Positions 13,687-25,329 of a stretch of DNA of 64,000 nt are shown in pieces. The translations under genes and the position numbers were made by a program. The DNA comes from Trichobilharzia szidati (Eukaryota > Platyhelminthes > Trematoda > Strigeidida > Schistosomatidae), in contig OX235273.1 in the NCBI GenBank assembly GCA_944472155.2, positions 32,523,204 to 32,587,203 on the forward strand, given 5' to 3'. The notes under the pieces are model-generated. The model ran no database searches, was not told the DNA's origin, and was given only the letters and a program-made list of their open reading frames with translations. Position 1 is the stretch's first letter, and every line of letters starts with the position of its first letter.

Positions 13687-16600
13687 CATTGAACGTTTGT
13701 TTATTGGCTTTGGTGGCCATTGGCAGGCAACTTGAAGGCGCGAGTGATTCTATCGCGGCCTGTTCGAATTTTTGGGCCTGCTATTATAATATCTACATAT
13801 TGCATCCAATCTACCGTTTACTCCCATTTATTTATCACCTAAATATGAATTCTAACAGGATCATTTACTCTCGTAACTTTATTAATCATTTACGACCCAA
13901 TGACTTTCATATTCCCAAGAAATCAAGGAGGAAGCATCGTAGTGGTTGGCAGAGAGCTCTAAAACGTACACTAATACACCTAACTACGGTCCCTGTCATA
14001 ATGAACACCAACTGCCGCTCTCTGCCTGACAAGATAATGTACCTACAGTCTTTGATGTCCACTGACACTTATCATAATACTGCCATAATCACATTACAAG
14101 AAACGTGGTAACATGAACTGTATGATGACAACTTCATCTCACTAAAGGACTTCATCCTATTTAGACAAGACCGACAACGCTGTAATAAGAAAAATGGGGG
14201 CGGCGTGGCAACTTTTATTCACTCCAAATGGTCTATTTCTAATAATGTTTGCTTCTCATTCTCAAATGACTTCATAGACTGTATCACCGTCAAATGTCGT
14301 CCCAAACATCTCCCCAAATATAAACATATGTTTGTTACAAACATGTACATTTCTCCCAGTTGCACACTATCTGATCTTTCAAGTTTTGCTGACGAATTCA
14401 CCATGTTTGCCGCTGCCAACTTCGACAACTCTCTATCTGTTATTACTGGTGATTTCAACTCGTCAGATTACTCCTTCCTTGAAGTACTTGGTCATACAAA
14501 CATAGTCATATTTCCCACTCGACTTGACAAAACACTCGATTTAGTTCTTACTAATGACGAAGGAGTATATGAAACACGTAAAAGTACACCGATCCTTAAC
14601 TCTGATCACTGTATTGTTCTTGTTTTACCAAAAATATACAGCAAAACACAAATTAAAGTTTTCTTTCACTTGTCTATGAAAGCACAACAAAGATGCTACT
14701 CATCTGACAACTTACTTAATCTAAGGTGCATGTTAAAAAATACTAACTTTGATTTATTCCATGAAAGAACATTAGATGACACAATTGCCAATATAACGGA
14801 TTATCCTAAGTTCTGCCATGAAATATGCTGTCCCAAACAAACACTATTCAAACGCCTAGACCGCTTCTCGTCTCCTTGTCTCAAACAACTTCGCAGGCAA
14901 AAAGAAACATTATACAAATCCAAAGATAAGTTAGGACTCAAAAAGAACAGTGCCCAAATCAAATCAAAAATCAAAAATCTTAATGCTATCTATAACGATA
15001 CACTTTTATCATGTAAATCTCCAATCAGCATGTGAAAACTTTTTAATGAATTTACTGGCAATAGTAAGTGTCGTAATGGCTTTCCCTCTTATGATGTTAA
15101 TGCTCTTAATCAGTCTTTTATACGCTGTCCTTCTACTTTAACCACTTCTAATGTTACCAGTCATGTAGCTGATAACTTTCATGACTTTAATGCTCTCGAT
15201 GTTCTAAAATGTCTTAAAACGCTCAAGCTCTCACGTAGCCTTGTCCCTGATGGTATACGTGCATATGTTTTAAAACAATGTGCAGGTGCTTTATGTTCTC
15301 CACTAACTAACGTCCTAAATGATTCTTTCTCCAAAAAATGTCGTACCTGTTGCATGGAACGACATTAAAATAGTCCCTGTCCCTAAACCTGGAAATAGCA
15401 ATAACGTAAAGTTCAGACCCATTGCCATCACTTCCCCGTTTCTAAAGCTTATGGAAAAACTAGTACTTCTTAAACTTGAACCCTCCCTTGAAAGCTTTGA
15501 AGACCCCAAACAATTTGCCTATAGACAGGGTAGCAGCACTTTAGACGCTGCAGCTGTCTTACACAACAGTATCATCTCACCATTGGATAAAGGTGCCAAA
15601 TACGTCTGCTGCACGTTTCTTGACTTCACTTCTGCTTTCGACTCTGTACCTAGATGTCTCTTGCTAAAGAAGCTCTCTAAGACAAAAACTGGGTCCTGGG
15701 TCACTAACCGGTTGCATCCCTACTTCCCTTACAGAATGCAGTACACCGTATACAAAGGTAAATCCTCCTCTGCTGCGCTCACTGAAGCTGGTGTCCCCCA
15801 AGGTGCTGTACTCTCCCCACTTCTCTTTTCTTTCTTTCTACATGACTTACCATCTTCAAATGGCATTAATTTTGTCAAATATGCTGATGACCTGACAGTA
15901 TCTTTGCCTGTCAAATGTCAAAGTGACTGCTCTAAATTAAATTGCTTTCTGTCGGAAATCAGCCAGTGGTTCAAGGTAAACGGTCTCACCTTAGACCCCT
16001 CCAAATGCCAAACAGTCAATTTCACCTTGAGGCATAAATTCTACCTAAACAAACTAGTTGGCTCTCACGAGGTATGCAACATAGATGGCACTGAAATAGA
16101 GACCAAGTAGGAAATTTAAAAAACCTAGGCGTCATTCTATCTGCTGATCTATCCTGGTCCTCTCATATTTTGGCGATTTCTAAGAAAATATTCCGTCTTA
16201 CCTTCTACATCGAGAAGTTAAGACATTCTGGTGTAACCCAACCCTTACTCCTACAATTCGTTAATTCTCTCATTCTGCCTATTATTCTCTATTGTTCCCC
16301 CTTAGTTCTCCCGAGCTACTGAAGAAATATTATAACATATTACGCAGGATGTTAAAGGTTGTCAGCAGGGTGAGCAACGTGCCACTTAACCAGCTTGTTA
16401 ATATGGACATGGATTCATGTGAAAAATGGGCCAAATCCATTTTATCTAACTCACACCACCCTCTTCACTCACAACTCTCCCCTTGCATCTCATCAGGCAA
16501 AACCAGAAGACTATATAGAAAACTATATGCTCGCACCAGCAAGTACAAAAATTCAACCATACCCTACTTAGCTCGTGTTCTGTGCGATAAAGAAAGCATT

Positions 16601-16986
16601 AGGCGTGACACCTATGATTCATTAAACAGTCAGTACTACAACTGGACCTCGTCTTTCTAACTCATATCACCTATAGGTACAACATTTTCTTTCTTTCTTT
16701 TCCTTCTCCCTCTCTCTCTCTTTTCGTTATGTGCTGCTTTGTTTCTTTCTCCCGCTCACCCCAGTAAATATGACAGCACCTACTTTTCTAACACCTTCAA
16801 ACACTGTTCAACTTAAGCCTTGCTACCGACGTGCCAATATTATTGTTGTCATAATGAACTGAGATTTCCATAATCTATGTGGAATTCTATTTACTGATAA
16901 TGTACTAACTGGATGCAATACTGTAGAATTCCATTCTGTATCACAAGTACTGTTTTGGAATGAAGCAAATTATTATTATTGTTCTT
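13687..16986 (+). mobile_element. CR1/L2-group non-LTR retrotransposon, near full length, degenerate
   Basis: Begins at CATTGAACGTTTGTTTATTG, the same junction as the separate piece at 60263, which suggests a genuine 5' end. It continues through an endonuclease-RT frame and ends with a pyrimidine-rich 3' UTR (16680-16730) and an (ATT)n tail at 16968-16980. A related but clearly different family member lies on the minus strand at 42474-45640. The clade assignment (CR1/L2) is from the RT motif style and the simple-repeat 3' end. The element lies between the two 1343-bp direct repeats. Confidence 0.85.
13845..16660 (+). pseudogene. CR1-like ORF2: APE endonuclease plus reverse transcriptase, broken
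   Basis: The likely true start is the Met at about 13845 (MNSNRIIYSRNF), because the 42733-45519 copy starts with the matching MCPNRIIYNRAF. Endonuclease: NTNCRSL (about 14002), QETW, VITGDFNSSDYSF (about 14440) and LNSDHCIV (about 14600) are the APE blocks. RT: VPVAWNDIKIVPVPKPG, motif A FLDFTSAFDSV, motif B GVPQGAVLSP and motif C KYADDLTVS (about 15877-15903) are all present. Lesions: a TAA at 14109-14111 after QETW, a TGA at 15033-15035 where the sister copy has Trp, a frameshift in the A-run near 15330, a stop at 16108-16110, and a shift near 16315. It cannot make a full protein, but the damage is modest for a fossil. Confidence 0.85.
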
Positions 16987-17477
16987 AAAGAATATGACAG
17001 AATACGATTAAAAGTACAGTACATTCCTTTTAAAAACACTTGATTATAAACTTAGTACAGAATATTGATTTCAACTATCGAAGAATACAATTTCTTGTCA
17101 TCCATTGTGTTTAAGGAATTAAAGTCAATATCTATGCTTAGTGTTTTTCGATTTGTAGCGTCTTCTGAAATAACAGAATTTTAGGATTAAGTTCCTTGAC
17201 AGCGTATATGAATTAAAATTAGCACGATTAGAGGAGGCAAAGTTTGTGCAGCTAATGGATTGATTTTTTGAGATAGGTTGACTAGACAGTCCGTCCTTTT
17301 TATAGCATGTAAGACTGGCGAGACTTGCCGCATCACGGAATTTACTTCCAAATGGTTGTTGCAAACATTCACCAACAGCTACTTACTATCATTAATGAAG
17401 ACTCGATATAAGTATAAAACTTGTGCACTGTGACAGAGTATACCTTCATTACTGATAAGATTTCCTTTTGATGAATC
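16987..17477. other. No gene recognised
   Basis: AT-rich sequence between the CR1 tail and the PLE palindrome. The minus-strand side nearest 17400-17477 may be the outer part of an inverted PLE tail. Confidence 0.4.
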
Positions 17478-17632
17478 ACACAGTGTTATACAGTAATATT
17501 AACTGATGACCACGTTTCGAGCACAAAACATTGCTCATAATCATATCAAGTGTGAGTGACTTGATATGATTATGAGCAATGTTTTGTGCTCGAAACGTGG
17601 TCATCAGTTAATATTACTGTTTAACACCGTGT
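17478..17632. repeat. Long palindrome made of two inverted PLE 3' tails
   Basis: Arms 17478-17550 and 17560-17632 are 73 bases each with 2 mismatches and a 9-base loop (TGTGAGTGA). The arm sequence (TTGATATGATTATGAGCAAT, then CTCGAAACG and TAATATTACTGT) is also found, diverged, at the 3' end of the PLE at 21630-21725 and again alone at 51708-51805. So this is a Penelope-like tail in inverted duplicate rather than a random hairpin. Penelope-like elements are known to form complex terminal arrangements. Confidence 0.85.
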
Positions 17633-18112
17633 AATATATCAAAATAAAATTTTATCTATAATGAAGATCGGATAGTCACCTGGAAACGATGAGAAGCGCA
17701 AAACTCTGGTAAGGAACAAACCATCAAAACAACAATCTATTGGCTGATAAATATGCCGAAGAAAATGCAGATAGATTACATATAATGATGAAGACACAAC
17801 AGACTGATATCTTGTGACAGGTCGTCAAATAGAATATGAATGGGAAGAACGAAGAGCAAGGTGTGGTTGTGTATGGAGGAAGAGGAGGGGAGGGCAGACG
17901 CAGGAGACCATGTGTGGTGAGAGCAGAAAATTATTGGTTATCGTGTAGGCAGGTTAAACAGATTGCAGAGAAGGTAGTGAAATGATGGTGTTACGTTCAA
18001 GCTTTATATTCCAATCACTACCCAATTGAGTAATGATGGTCATTATTACATTGTTTGTGAGTTCACTGGCATAAGACCAGCGGACAAATAACGTTGCGCA
18101 AAACCTGTGCGA
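17633..18112. other. PLE tail continuation, then unrecognised sequence
   Basis: The plus-strand PLE tail continues to about 17665 (ATATATCAAAATAAAATTTTATC, compare 51775-51800). The remainder, including a G/A-rich stretch at 17870-17900, shows no gene. Confidence 0.5.
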
Positions 18113-19455
18113 CTGGAGTGACGCAACAAGCATCTATTAACAAGTATCAACTCACTTTCATTTCTGATTATTTCCTCGCACACTGAGATGGTTTCATTCC
18201 TCCTCTTCGAAGTAGCTTGAAATTTCAAATGGGGGACAGTTTCATCACAAAATAGTCAACACAGCTTTAAATATATAAATACCCTGTCTCCGGAATTGTC
18301 CCGTGACTAATATGCGAACAGGTATTATAGTTTGTCCGCGGGTTGACATCAGTTACACAAGCATTGAAAACCACGAAGGAGTACTGGACAGCTGCTTCGT
18401 TACTCGAGTTTAGAACTCATTAAAAGCCAGTATCTTCGACGATCATTCGTCCTCACATCCGACCAGGTGGCCCCCTCTGATTGTGCCTTCTCAGTACGCC
18501 TTCTCCAGCCAACTTCGTATTGTAGTCACTCACTTACAAGCATTAGATCACTTCTCGAGAATTACTTTGTAAGTAGTTAACGAATTAATGGATTAACGAA
18601 TGGAAATGCATTTGACACAGTCTGGATATGAAGATCATTTCTGGTTGGTTGAGGAATGTCTGCTGAGCGTGATCGAATTCTAATCTTGTCATAAATTGCA
18701 ATGTATTTCTGCCTATCATACAGTAAATGTCTTCATCACATTGTGCACAAATATTTATATAATATCGATTTAACATACTTTTGTGATAGCTCAATTTCTT
18801 CTCAATCACATATGAAATGTTCGAGTTTCTGTCTGAGAAAGGTGTGATGAAGAAGAATATTAGAAAATCAGAACATGAGTCAACTTTATGCTGTGTGTAA
18901 TATTTCGGTGCATTGCATTCCTTCGATTTCAGGGTGGTATATGAGGCTTCTTGCTTAAGCTTTGAAGTATGAGTAGCAGAGGTGCTTTCTTGTGAGTGTA
19001 CGATACCGTTTCTGGAATCAAATCCAACCTTTACTCCTTACTGGGGTTTCTGCCAGCTAAGAATAGCTTATTAGTGGATCGGCTCGAAGTTGATTTGAAC
19101 TCACAGCACATTCGTCGTTGATGTTCAGAAGTGAATGCCAATACAAGCTTATTTTGCCTTCTGAACAGTTTCCTTTGGTAAGTGAAAAATGTGAGTATTC
19201 ATAACTAAGTGGATAGACAGGAGAGATTAGTAAACACTTTATACTTGTTAACGTGTTAGTGTTAGCTAAATGAAGAGAAGTGGTGAATCAATGGGATATG
19301 TGCATGACTCTGTGCGTGTGTTTGTGTTCATCGGCCTGATCTGAGTGAGTGACTGACTCACCGGTATCGAGTTTAACAAACGACATACACTAGGCATCAG
19401 TGGATAGGGATCAACTTACTTTCTGGGTTTTCAATTTGATTCCTCTCTGACGTGA
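18113..19455 (+). repeat. 1343-bp direct repeat, copy 2
   Basis: Equal-length partner of 12140-13482. The passenger frame here is 18585-18809 on minus, 74 codons, with two residue differences from copy 1. The PLE protein region begins within about 50 bases after this copy, whereas copy 1 is followed about 200 bases later by the CR1-like element. Confidence 0.9.
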
Positions 19456-19809
19456 AATCTCCTTTCTGTCTTGAAATCTTCTTCATTGTAGGACATGCCA
19501 AATAAACTGAAAGCAAATTCAATTCTACTGCATCTTTGTCTGATTTTTATTTTTACGGTCATTCATTTCAGCACATTCACTGTCTAAATACGTGAAAACA
19601 ATGACTTGTTCACAGTTAATACACTGATGGCAACTTCTCAACACTTACATGAATGTAAAAGTCTTGTTTGTCGAAGTGTGAAATACGTCATCTTTAAAAA
19701 AGAAGTACCACTGATTTGGATAGACAAAATAACCATTGATGAAGTGCGGACACAATGTCCACTGACATGGAAACGACATAAACGAGGAAAACCTGACCTG
19801 ACAAAGACT

Positions 19810-21628
19810 TAAAACACCTTAGGAAAAACGAGGACTTAGTAATCACCTAATCAGACAAAGCAAATTCAACAGTAATATTAGACAAAACAGAATATTTGGA
19901 CAAGGTGAATACTCACATACCAACAGGACCATATAAAGACACCGTTATAAATATGGTTAAGAAATCCACAGTGGACCGAATACGCTGAATGAAGCCGTTT
20001 TTAGGTGAGTCTTAGTGGTTTTTATTTAATGTCCAAAACTAATAACCCCAGTAGGATGTATGGTATTGTTAAGGTTCATAAGTCAGGATACCATATTAGA
20101 CCTACAGTTGATTTTAGAAATTTACCTACTTATGAATTATCTAAATATTTAGCTATGGTATTAAATCCCCTTAAAAGCCAGTCGAATTCGATACTAACAA
20201 ATTCTTATGAATTAAAACATAGATTGGATAATTTAAAATTAGATAATGAAGAAAAAATGGTTAGTTTTGACATTGTCAGTTAATATACACGTCTACCGAC
20301 AATAAATATGGCTATAAAGGCAGTAAGAAACGAACTCATTTATGATCAAGAACTCGAACTTAGGACGGAACTGCCACTTGAGGACATAATGCTGGGGTTG
20401 AAGTTATCCCTGACTTTCACAGTATTTAAATTCTAAAGGAAAATATACAAACAAACTGTGGAAGTTGCCATGAGGTCACCGATCTCCCAGACTTGGACAG
20501 ATATATTCATGGATAGGTGGGAAAACATAGCGATTCAAACGTTCACCCCCACCCAAAAGTATGGTGGAGGTATGTATATGACACATTCACTGTACTTAGA
20601 ACACAGGATATAGATAGATTTTTCGAACAAATTAAGTCAAAGGCGGAGGCAATTCAATTCACTTATGAATCGGAAAGTCAGGAAGGGGAGTTTCCAATGT
20701 TAGATTGAATCGTAAAAAGGAAAGAAGATGGGAAGTTAAACACTAGCGTTTACAGGAAACCCACACATTCAAACAGACATTCGAACTTCCGATCGTTCCA
20801 TCCTATGTCAGTATAAATAGGATTGGTGAAATGTTTAAGTGACAGAGCACAAAAACTAAGTAGCACCAATGGAAATCTAAGACATGAAGTGAGGCAAATA
20901 AGAGAAGCTTTGAAACTTGATTATTACCCTGATAAATTAGTCAGGAAATATGTAAGGAAATGTAAAAATAAAATAAATAATGATAGTAGTGATAGTGATA
21001 ATAACAATAATAATGATAATAGTAATAGTGATAATGACGACACCAACAATAAGGAATCTAAATCATCAGTAGTAATTCCATACAAGGAAGGAACCTCGGA
21101 AACCTTACGCAGGAAAATTCTTAACAAGGCAGGAATAAAAGTGGCCGGGTTTCAAACCCACAAACTCAATTTTAAACGAGCTTTGTCGGTTAAGGGATCC
21201 TGTGGAGAATTTAAAACAAAACAATTTAGTTTATCTCATACCCTGCTGGAATGATTGTCAGGTCAAATACACAGGTGAAACTAGTAGAAAAGGGGCAGTC
21301 AGACTAGCCGAACATAAAAACCTAGAAAAATCTAGACAGGTTGACCCGAATACGATAGGATTTCTAGAGAATAGTTCAGCTATAGCACTACATGCAGTTA
21401 CACGCAACCATACCATAGGATGGATGGAATATGATGACAGTTTTAAAATCTAATGTGACAGGGTGGAGGCAGAGATTGCTAACAGAGGCTTTGTTTATCG
21501 AATCAACTGCAAACACGTGTATTAGGAATGATTCAACACCTGTTTCAGATATCTGGAAAATTCTGCTACCCCTACGACAAATAGGAGAGAAGAAAGAAAA
21601 CTATACAACTCGTTTCGAAGTCGCGTGA
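19810..21628 (+). pseudogene. PLE protein: reverse transcriptase and GIY-YIG endonuclease, broken
   Basis: Readable in order across shifts: NEDLVIT.SDKANSTVILDKTEYLDKV (19835-19905), RMYGIVKVHKSGYHIRPTVDF (20056-20118), MVSFDIVS..YTRLP (20256-20300, motif A), QTVEVAMRSPIS (20455-20485, motif B), KVWWRYVYDTF (20557-20588), EGEFPMLD, then VYRKPTHSNRHSNF (about 20750). The usual YVDD of the catalytic site reads YVYD, so one metal-binding Asp is lost. The nuclease part gives NLVYLIPCWNDCQVKYTGETSR and VRLAEHKNLE (21220-21330), the GIY-YIG core with YTGET for the common YIGET. Stops and frameshifts at about 20281, 20510, 20708 and 21254 make this a dead copy. An Asn/Asp/Ser-rich insert sits at about 20970-21050. 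Confidence 0.85.
20970..21050 (+). repeat. Low-complexity AAT/GAT/AGT tract inside PLE frame
   Basis: Imperfect trinucleotide repeat (GATAGTGATAATAACAATAA...) encoding an Asn/Asp/Ser run in the linker between RT and GIY-YIG. It stays in frame with the flanking protein. Confidence 0.8.
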
Positions 21629-21735
21629 TTATAGCTGATATGATTATGAATAATAATAAATTTTGTTCGAAACGTCGTCGAGTGAATAATACTGTTTCAC
21701 TCTGCAATATACCTAATAAACAAATTAACATGGAA

Positions 21736-21909
21736 TTACTTACTACCAAGGTGCGCAAGTTTTAAACATATATTAAAATAAAAATAGTTTTATTTCAATT
21801 TTGATACTTACGTTTCAGCGAAAAGGATGTTAGGAGTACGACGACAGTACATAGGCGGAGTGCAGGGTTTGACATTGTGAACAAAGTATTTGAAAGTAGG
21901 TTACCCGTG

Positions 21910-21949
<40 letters not shown>

Positions 21950-22259
21950 AACAAAGAATCGAGTGATTTTGTCAGTGTGACCTTAAGACTATCAAATTAT
22001 TCTGATAATTATTCATCAGTGCTAGCTAGAATTAATAGAATTAGCCAACATCAAACGATTGCACTGACCTACATTAAATTAACCGAGTGTAGGCTGAATT
22101 TTTGTGTTGTTTCTGTAGTTTTAAAAATATGTCACTTTATTTCTGTGTTACACGATTGATTTTTCTGTGCTAAGGTGTGACTGTTCGGTTTCAAATCATA
22201 CTGAACTACGTTTACCAGCATCAGCCGTCCGTAGTGTCATGAACATCGCTGAGTACATA
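21736..22259. other. No gene recognised
   Basis: Apart from the TA microsatellite, only short frames. Confidence 0.45.
21911..21950. repeat. (TA)n microsatellite
   Basis: About 17 uninterrupted TA units followed by TATGTATA. Confidence 0.95.
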
Positions 22260-22450
22260 GAATGTATTCAGTCAACACAATTTAGACTTGAGAAGAATTG
22301 AGTTTATTAGAAGATGGTTGGAGGCAATCGTAAGGAAGCCTTCAGCCTACAATCCTGAAGGCACTCATGTCCCCATTGTGAGATACTAACCCGTGTCAAT
22401 GTGTGAGCACTGTTGTCAGACACGTTACCACCGAGCTATTCAGGCTGGTC
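22260..22450 (-). mobile_element. tRNA-derived SINE
   Basis: On the minus strand a good A box, TAGCTCGGTGGT, lies at 22438-22427, and a weak B box, GGGTTAGTATCTC, at 22392-22380. The 35 bases between them match polymerase III spacing. The unrelated body lies downstream on minus (to about 22260), as in a SINE. The B box is degenerate, so this copy is probably inactive. The outer end is approximate. Confidence 0.6.
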
Positions 22451-22859
22451 ATCGACCTCATTAACGATTGTATTGTATACTTTGATTAGACGTTGTCCAG
22501 TGATTAGCGTCATGCATCCATTGCTTTGTTTGATGCAGAGTCAATTCTGTCAGTCAGATTTGCTGTCTAATAACAACAATTTAGTGTGCACGGTGATGGG
22601 AAGCCATCTAGTCAGGTGGTCACATTGCACGCTTGATTGGTAGGCATATGAGTAATCTGAATGTTAAGGAAAGGAATCTGTGACATGAAATGAATTGAAG
22701 TGATTGAAGAAGTAACTTTTCATCAACGAGAGGCACACACTACTGATTCACTGAGATGAGTAGTTGCATACTACGCCTTAGATCAGCCATCACTGATTTC
22801 TATTGAGATGAAGATGTTCCGAAACCTTGATGGCCACTCCCCACCTTTTTTTAATAGAA

Positions 22860-23160
22860 CTTGATGCCACACTGTACTTTCAGTACAAGTATGGCATTTT
22901 CAGCATGGATATCGGTAGCCCAAATTTTGCAGGCCGAACATAGATATCGGGTGTGCGTCGGCAGGGGATCGAACCTCGGACCATGTGCATGGTCGGCGAG
23001 AGTCCTAACCACTGTGCCACCGACGATATACACAGCGACATACCTAGTTGGACTCAGCCCAGAGAAGTGAACCAGTTGAAACCGCCTGATTATCGGGTCT
23101 CTTCTTGAGAAGGATGCAACACCACAAGTCAGATTCACAGTTTGCAATTTACACAGTTCA
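22860..23160 (-). mobile_element. tRNA-derived SINE or tRNA-related repeat
   Basis: The tRNA-like part is 23024-22957 on minus. It has A box TGGCACAGTGG at 23019-23009, B box GGTTCGATCCC at 22975-22965, and ends GTCGG...CCGAC that can pair like an acceptor stem. The variable parts do not fold into a normal anticodon arm. Flanking sequence on both sides looks like part of the same repeat, but the limits are guesses. Confidence 0.65.
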
Positions 23161-24339
23161 AGATGGTGAAATCTCACCACCAGTTCATTTTGAAACCAAA
23201 ATTATTCCAATCACAGAGATTAAGTGATCTGCTTGATAGCATAAATGGTAAGGAAGAAAAGAAGTGTAATTGTGTGAAAGTATAAACCAGTGGTTGATCA
23301 AGATGAGCAGTTTCATACCACTTTTATCGGCCACTGTGGCCTGCCAGCTAGGTCTAATCACCCGGCGGCCGGATTGCCCATGTAGAAATGGGGTAAGTCT
23401 CCAGATTATGAAGTGGTTTGTTGTTTACTGACTACTTGAGAGTTTACGTTTCATTTAGTTATGTTGACACACTTTGTCTCACTCTACATGAATGTATTAT
23501 AAACGATGAATTATCGGTTCTGCATAAGACCTACTATGAGCACAGATATTTACACAGGCATTCAGACATTGCAGCTGCTAACAGTGAATAGAATGAATAG
23601 CCTGTTGAATAATTCAATTATTTCTAGGAAGGGATACATTTCAGCCATGCTGTGTGTGGTTAGTTGAAATAATGCATGAGTGTAGAGATGAAGAATAAAT
23701 GGATTAGGATAAATGGAGTTCGACAGAAAGGAGTATATGAATAGAGCATATACACCAGATACTGTGTAATGATGAGGAGAGCAAAGAGAATATTATGACA
23801 TTCAACGGGTTAAACTTCTATAACAAACATCGATTATGATTTTTGAAGTAACAAAATATTACTTACTAGTAGTGAGTAGTAAAATGTGTAACACGAAAAC
23901 GACACAGCCTGTCAGTACTCCAATGGTTTTCAATAGTTCTCTAACTGATATCAATCCGTGGGCAAACTCGAAAATACAAAAGAAAGGGTAACATAAGAGA
24001 CGAAGGGAATTGGTCTATTGAGATTCCAGTTTCAGGTCTTAAACACGATATGCGTCAGATAACATTCATTCGGAAATATCGAGGAGTTGAAATTCAATTA
24101 TTTACCCCTCAATATCAGAGTGAGAAAGATTAGCAACTAAAACATTTTGTTACAAAAGTAATGGAAAGCTCAAATAAAGTATAATTATATTTTAATAGTT
24201 TACAAACAATAATAAGTTTTGTTATTGGTAATATTTCGAGCAAAGCTGTTTATATTTTTCTTTATTCGAATGAGATATTCAATAAATCATTCTTCTTACA
24301 TAACCAGTTTGAAAGATTTGGCTTGTTTTCCAGCCGCGT
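23161..24339. other. No gene recognised
   Basis: Only short frames; no domain or repeat family that I can name. Confidence 0.45.
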
Positions 24340-24870
24340 TAAGCTCAGGTGAAGGAGAAGGATTCGGAGTGTGGGTAGCAACCCTACAACACAAAATCAA
24401 CCAACCTGCTACAGCAACATCAACGCACAAGAAAAATATTAAAAGTACCCAGAATATCAAACACAAACTAACTCATCTGTGGAATCGTTGAGGCGAAATA
24501 GCACAACACGTTGGTGAAATCCAGCCTTCGGGAATCTAGTCAGCCAGTAAGCCGATGGGTCTTTCCTTGATGAGAGCAAGAATTCGAACGGCGACTTGGA
24601 ATGTCCGTACAGTGTGCGAGGCTGGCTTAGAAGCCTAACTAGGTAGCTAAAGAAACGAGAATATATTACATGGAAGTTCTGGGAACCTGAGAGAGCAGAT
24701 GCAATGGATTCGGTTTATCAAAATTGTGACCTGGGGAGTCAGTAATCTATTGTGGTCAGACGACAAACACGCGAGGAGGCAGAGGCGATGAAGTTATCTA
24801 AACAATGACAACCATGAACAAAAAAGTCTCTGATGCATTTCACATCTCTAGACAATATTGTCCGTCAACA
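24340..24870 (+). mobile_element. RTE (SR2-like) 5' fragment
   Basis: Resembles the start of the RTE copy at 57619. A 5' UTR-like stretch (24340-24540) with CAGCCTTCGGGAATCTAGTCAGCCAGTAAG is followed by MRARIRTATWNVRTV (about 24570-24620), the conserved first block of the APE endonuclease (compare KIRMGKWNIRTTYETG at about 57890). It decays into stops after the ESR-like block near 24690. Confidence 0.7.
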
Positions 24871-25329
24871 GCTGATCGGTTCCATACCGCAGGTGTGACT
24901 GTCATGCGAGTGTTTGTAACAAACAACTTTGGGAACAAACCATTCTAAATCATTCGGTCACACAAATATTCTGAAGAAACTGAAAATGAGTTGGTCGCAT
25001 GCTGAGATTTTCATTCAACACATAAGATTGCCTACTTGAAATCAACTTGATTAGCGATATTCACCTCATGGAATTCCAATGATATTAAGCTAAACTTAAG
25101 TTTAATCCTGTGATGAGCATTCAGGATTCAATGCTTATCTCGCTTTAGTCTGAAGATTACAGACTTCAAATTCCCTCTATATTTCATCATATCATTCCTG
25201 TGATCACAGTATATGATGGTACATATTGAATAATATTTTAAAAAACACGTAGCTACGCTATCACCTTAACTTGTCTGTGAGTTGATATGAAATCGCTTTC
25301 TCAGCACTATCGATGTTATTTTCTTATTT
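24871..25329. other. No gene recognised
   Basis: No coding signal; it lies between the RTE fragment and the old copy of the 1.9-kb repeat. Confidence 0.4.

Larger units (their letters stand above)
19500..21735 (+). mobile_element. Penelope-like element, most complete copy
   Basis: The order of parts is N-terminal region (19820-19985), RT (20005-20820), linker (20823-21200), GIY-YIG nuclease (21202-21453) and 3' tail (21625-21725). The tail carries GATATGATTATGAATAATAA, GTTCGAAACGTCGTC and AATACTGTTTCACTCTGCAATATA, matching the tails at 17560-17650 and 51708-51805. Of the six PLE remnants in the window this is the only one with all parts. Confidence 0.85.

Noticed and set aside
17500..17525. 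CTGATGA within the palindrome, resembling a hammerhead ribozyme core
   Set aside because: Hammerheads are known from schistosome SINEs and from PLE terminal repeats, but the required GAAA partner and stem II pairing are not present on either strand here.
22957..23024. Functional tRNA gene
   Set aside because: The A and B boxes are good, but the anticodon arm does not fold and repeat-like sequence surrounds it.
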